The translations under genes and the position numbers were made by a program. Positions 62,515 through 64,000 of a stretch of 64,000 nucleotides of DNA are shown one piece after another. The first letter of the stretch is position 1; every line of letters begins with the position of its first letter. The notes below the pieces were generated by a model. That model saw nothing but the letters and a program-made list of their open reading frames with translations, made no database searches and was not told where the DNA came from. This stretch comes from G963665085 sp963665085. GTDB lineage: Bacteria > Bacteroidota > Bacteroidia > Bacteroidales > JAAAOM01. The stretch spans positions 1 through 64,000 of the forward strand of contig CAXXXS010000002.1 of NCBI GenBank assembly GCA_963665085.2. Reading direction: 5' to 3'.

Positions 62515-63381
62515 ATGATTTCAAAAAATGTTTTAGTAGCTGGAGCATCAGGATATTTAGGAAAATACCTTGTTAAAGAACTTAAAAAGAGAGGTTTTTG
62601 GGTAAGAGTACTTATTAGGAAAGAAAGCCAAAAGGAATTGTTTGATTCGGCAGATGATCTTTTTATTGGTCAGGTAACAAATAAGGATAGTCTAAAAGGC
62701 ATAACCAAAAATATCGATTGGGTATTCTCTACGATTGGAATTACTCGTCAGAAAGATGGTTTAACTTATATGGATGTTGATTACCAGGGAAATTCAAATT
62801 TGTTAATACAGGCAAAAGAAGATGGAGTAGAATCCTTTCAATATATTTCTGCAATTAACGGAGATAAACTCAGGCATCTAAAAATATTTCAGGCAAAAGA
62901 AAAGTTTGTTGATGAATTAAAGAGTTCTGGAATAAACTATTGTATTATTCGTCCTAATGGATTTTTCTCAGATATGAAAGATTTTTTGGATATGGCAAAG
63001 GGGGGGAGAGTATTCCTGTTTGGAGATGGGAACTTTAAGTTAAATCCAATTCATGGAGAAGATTTAGCAAAAGTTTGTGTAGATAAAATGATTGAAGGAG
63101 TAAAGGAAGAAACTGTTGGAGGAAAAGACATCTTTACCCAGAACGAATTAGCAGAACTTGCATTAAAAGCATGGAAAAGACAAGTTAAAATAACCCATCT
63201 TCCTGATTGGATGCGGAAATTTAACATTTGGGCATTACGTACTTTTACCTCTTCAAAAACCTATGGGCCTGTTGAATTTTTTCTAACTGCAATGGCTGAT
63301 GATAATATTGCGAATCAGTATGGTTCAAATAGCCTGAAAGACTTCTTTGACGCTGAAGTAAAAAAGATGAGTTCGTATTGA
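62515..63381 (+). CDS. Atypical SDR / NAD(P)-binding oxidoreductase
   Basis: The 288-residue protein has a Rossmann start VLVAGASGYLGKYLVKEL with G-x-x-G-x-x-G, then a conserved SAINGDKLRHLK...AKEKFVDELKSSGINYCIIRPNGFF region, the pattern of NmrA-like or complex-I-assembly-like atypical SDRs, which often bind the nucleotide without catalysis. The Y-x3-K of classical SDRs is not evident. It begins 25 bp after the Crp/Fnr stop. Confidence 0.85.
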   Translation: MISKNVLVAGASGYLGKYLVKELKKRGFWVRVLIRKESQKELFDSADDLFIGQVTNKDSLKGITKNIDWVFSTIGITRQKDGLTYMDVDYQGNSNLLIQAKEDGVESFQYISAINGDKLRHLKIFQAKEKFVDELKSSGINYCIIRPNGFFSDMKDFLDMAKGGRVFLFGDGNFKLNPIHGEDLAKVCVDKMIEGVKEETVGGKDIFTQNELAELALKAWKRQVKITHLPDWMRKFNIWALRTFTSSKTYGPVEFFLTAMADDNIANQYGSNSLKDFFDAEVKKMSSY

Positions 63382-63535
63382 CTAAAAATCTCAACAAAAA
63401 CAAAATAGAAAAATATTACTTTTGAGCGAAATTTTTATTTGGAGGGATGGTAATTTGTTGTAAAAGAAACTAAAATAAATTACCATTTAATTCAAAATAA
63501 GTCAACAAACTCATTACATATAAAAAACAGACGAG

Positions 63536-64000
63536 ATGAAGTTAAAATACGGAATGAATCCAAACCAGGATTATGCTGAGGTAATTGATAATTCAAATGC
63601 TTTAAAATTATTAAACGGTAATCCAAGTATTATTAATGTATTGGACGCATTAAATTCCTGGCAACTGGTTAAAGAAGTAAGTCAGACTTTAAATGTAGAA
63701 TGTAGTACTTCGTTTAAACACATAACTCCTTCCGGGGTAGCCATATCTAAAGAGTTGAGTGAGGTTGAGAAACAAGCTTATTTAATTAAAAAACCGTTAT
63801 CGAAATTAGCTACAGCATATGCAAGGGCAAGAGGAACAGACCGATTAGCTTCTTTTGGGGATTTTATCGCATTAAGTCATGGTGTTGATAAAGAGACCGC
63901 TACTTTAATAAAAACAGAAGTGTCTGATGGTGTTATCGCACCGGAATATTCAGAAGAGGCTTTAGAGATTTTGAAGTCTAAGAAAAAAGGTGGTTATGTT
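63536..64000 (+). CDS. AICAR transformylase, stand-alone PurH-type, N-terminal part
   Basis: The frame is open to the last base (155 codons), so the gene runs off the window. It matches the AICAR formyltransferase half of PurH: MKLKYGMNPNQ opening, KHITPSGVAI (as KHxNPCGVA), YARARGTDRLASFGDF. Stand-alone copies of about 390 residues, lacking the IMP cyclohydrolase part, occur in some Bacteroidota. It makes formyl-AICAR in purine synthesis. No purine partner is visible in the window. Confidence 0.9.
   Translation, partial: MKLKYGMNPNQDYAEVIDNSNALKLLNGNPSIINVLDALNSWQLVKEVSQTLNVECSTSFKHITPSGVAISKELSEVEKQAYLIKKPLSKLATAYARARGTDRLASFGDFIALSHGVDKETATLIKTEVSDGVIAPEYSEEALEILKSKKKGGYV

Noticed and set aside
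63411..63424. Promoter of the AICAR transformylase gene (TACTTTTG)
   Set aside because: The -7-like box fits, but no TTG lies at the expected distance upstream; kept out as too weak.

Overview
The window is AT-rich chromosomal DNA from a member of the Bacteroidota, most likely an environmental Bacteroidales or Marinilabiliales-type genome. This rests on gene content: an S9B dipeptidyl peptidase, a bacterial alpha-2-macroglobulin lipoprotein, PF04245 nucleoid-associated protein, GH30 lipoprotein, a stand-alone AICAR transformylase, an AraC-TolB-TPR membrane regulator and many lipoproteins. Most genes also lack an obvious Shine-Dalgarno sequence. I recognise no rRNA, tRNA or CRISPR array. Species-level placement is not possible from sequence alone.

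Layout. (1) 1-11.2 kb: the end of a metallophosphoesterase, a 1,494-residue secreted protein of unknown function, prmA, a CreD-type membrane protein with its small regulator, and a three-gene DUF2089/membrane block bracketed by two copies of a palindromic repeat. (2) 11.3-20.9 kb: a 1,863-residue alpha-2-macroglobulin lipoprotein, a MscS channel overlapping a CdaA-type diadenylate cyclase, and a dipeptidyl peptidase IV. (3) 20.9-30.5 kb: an IS1380-type transposase next to a broken small gene, an exported esterase, an acyltransferase, and an ankyrin lipoprotein divergent from a membrane-anchored AraC/TPR regulator with three helically phased repeats between them. A nucleoid-associated protein closes this part.

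(4) 30.6-43.3 kb is the most unusual part. Every gene lies on the minus strand and the genes are separated by imperfect palindromes of about 100-140 bp. These behave as integron attC sites: the bases that open a cassette are the reverse complement of the bases that close it, and this match is exact for four cassettes. No integron integrase is present, so this is a cassette cluster without integrase. Cargo: an RNase HI/zinc-ribbon protein overlapping a TnsA-like nuclease, HigBA, a decayed HsdM, a zinc-ribbon membrane protein with a TonB-C-like partner, a single-domain EF-Tu-III-like protein with an unknown partner, a gene-less cassette holding a 230-bp inverted-repeat element, a broken Rpn nuclease and a Fic protein. 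Two different group II introns, both degraded, sit inside attC sites. A methyltransferase with its own terminator lies between two sub-arrays. Both sub-arrays end in the same 34-bp sequence.

(5) 43.3-57 kb: a PAP2 phosphatase, an RND/adaptor/TolC efflux system, a PepSY-like lipoprotein with a two-component system, and an AraC regulator followed by three secreted or lipoprotein genes. (6) 57-64 kb: a GH30 glycosidase, an ECF sigma factor with a membrane partner, a nucleosidase, a HAD protein, a Crp/Fnr regulator, an atypical SDR and the start of an AICAR transformylase gene that runs off the window.
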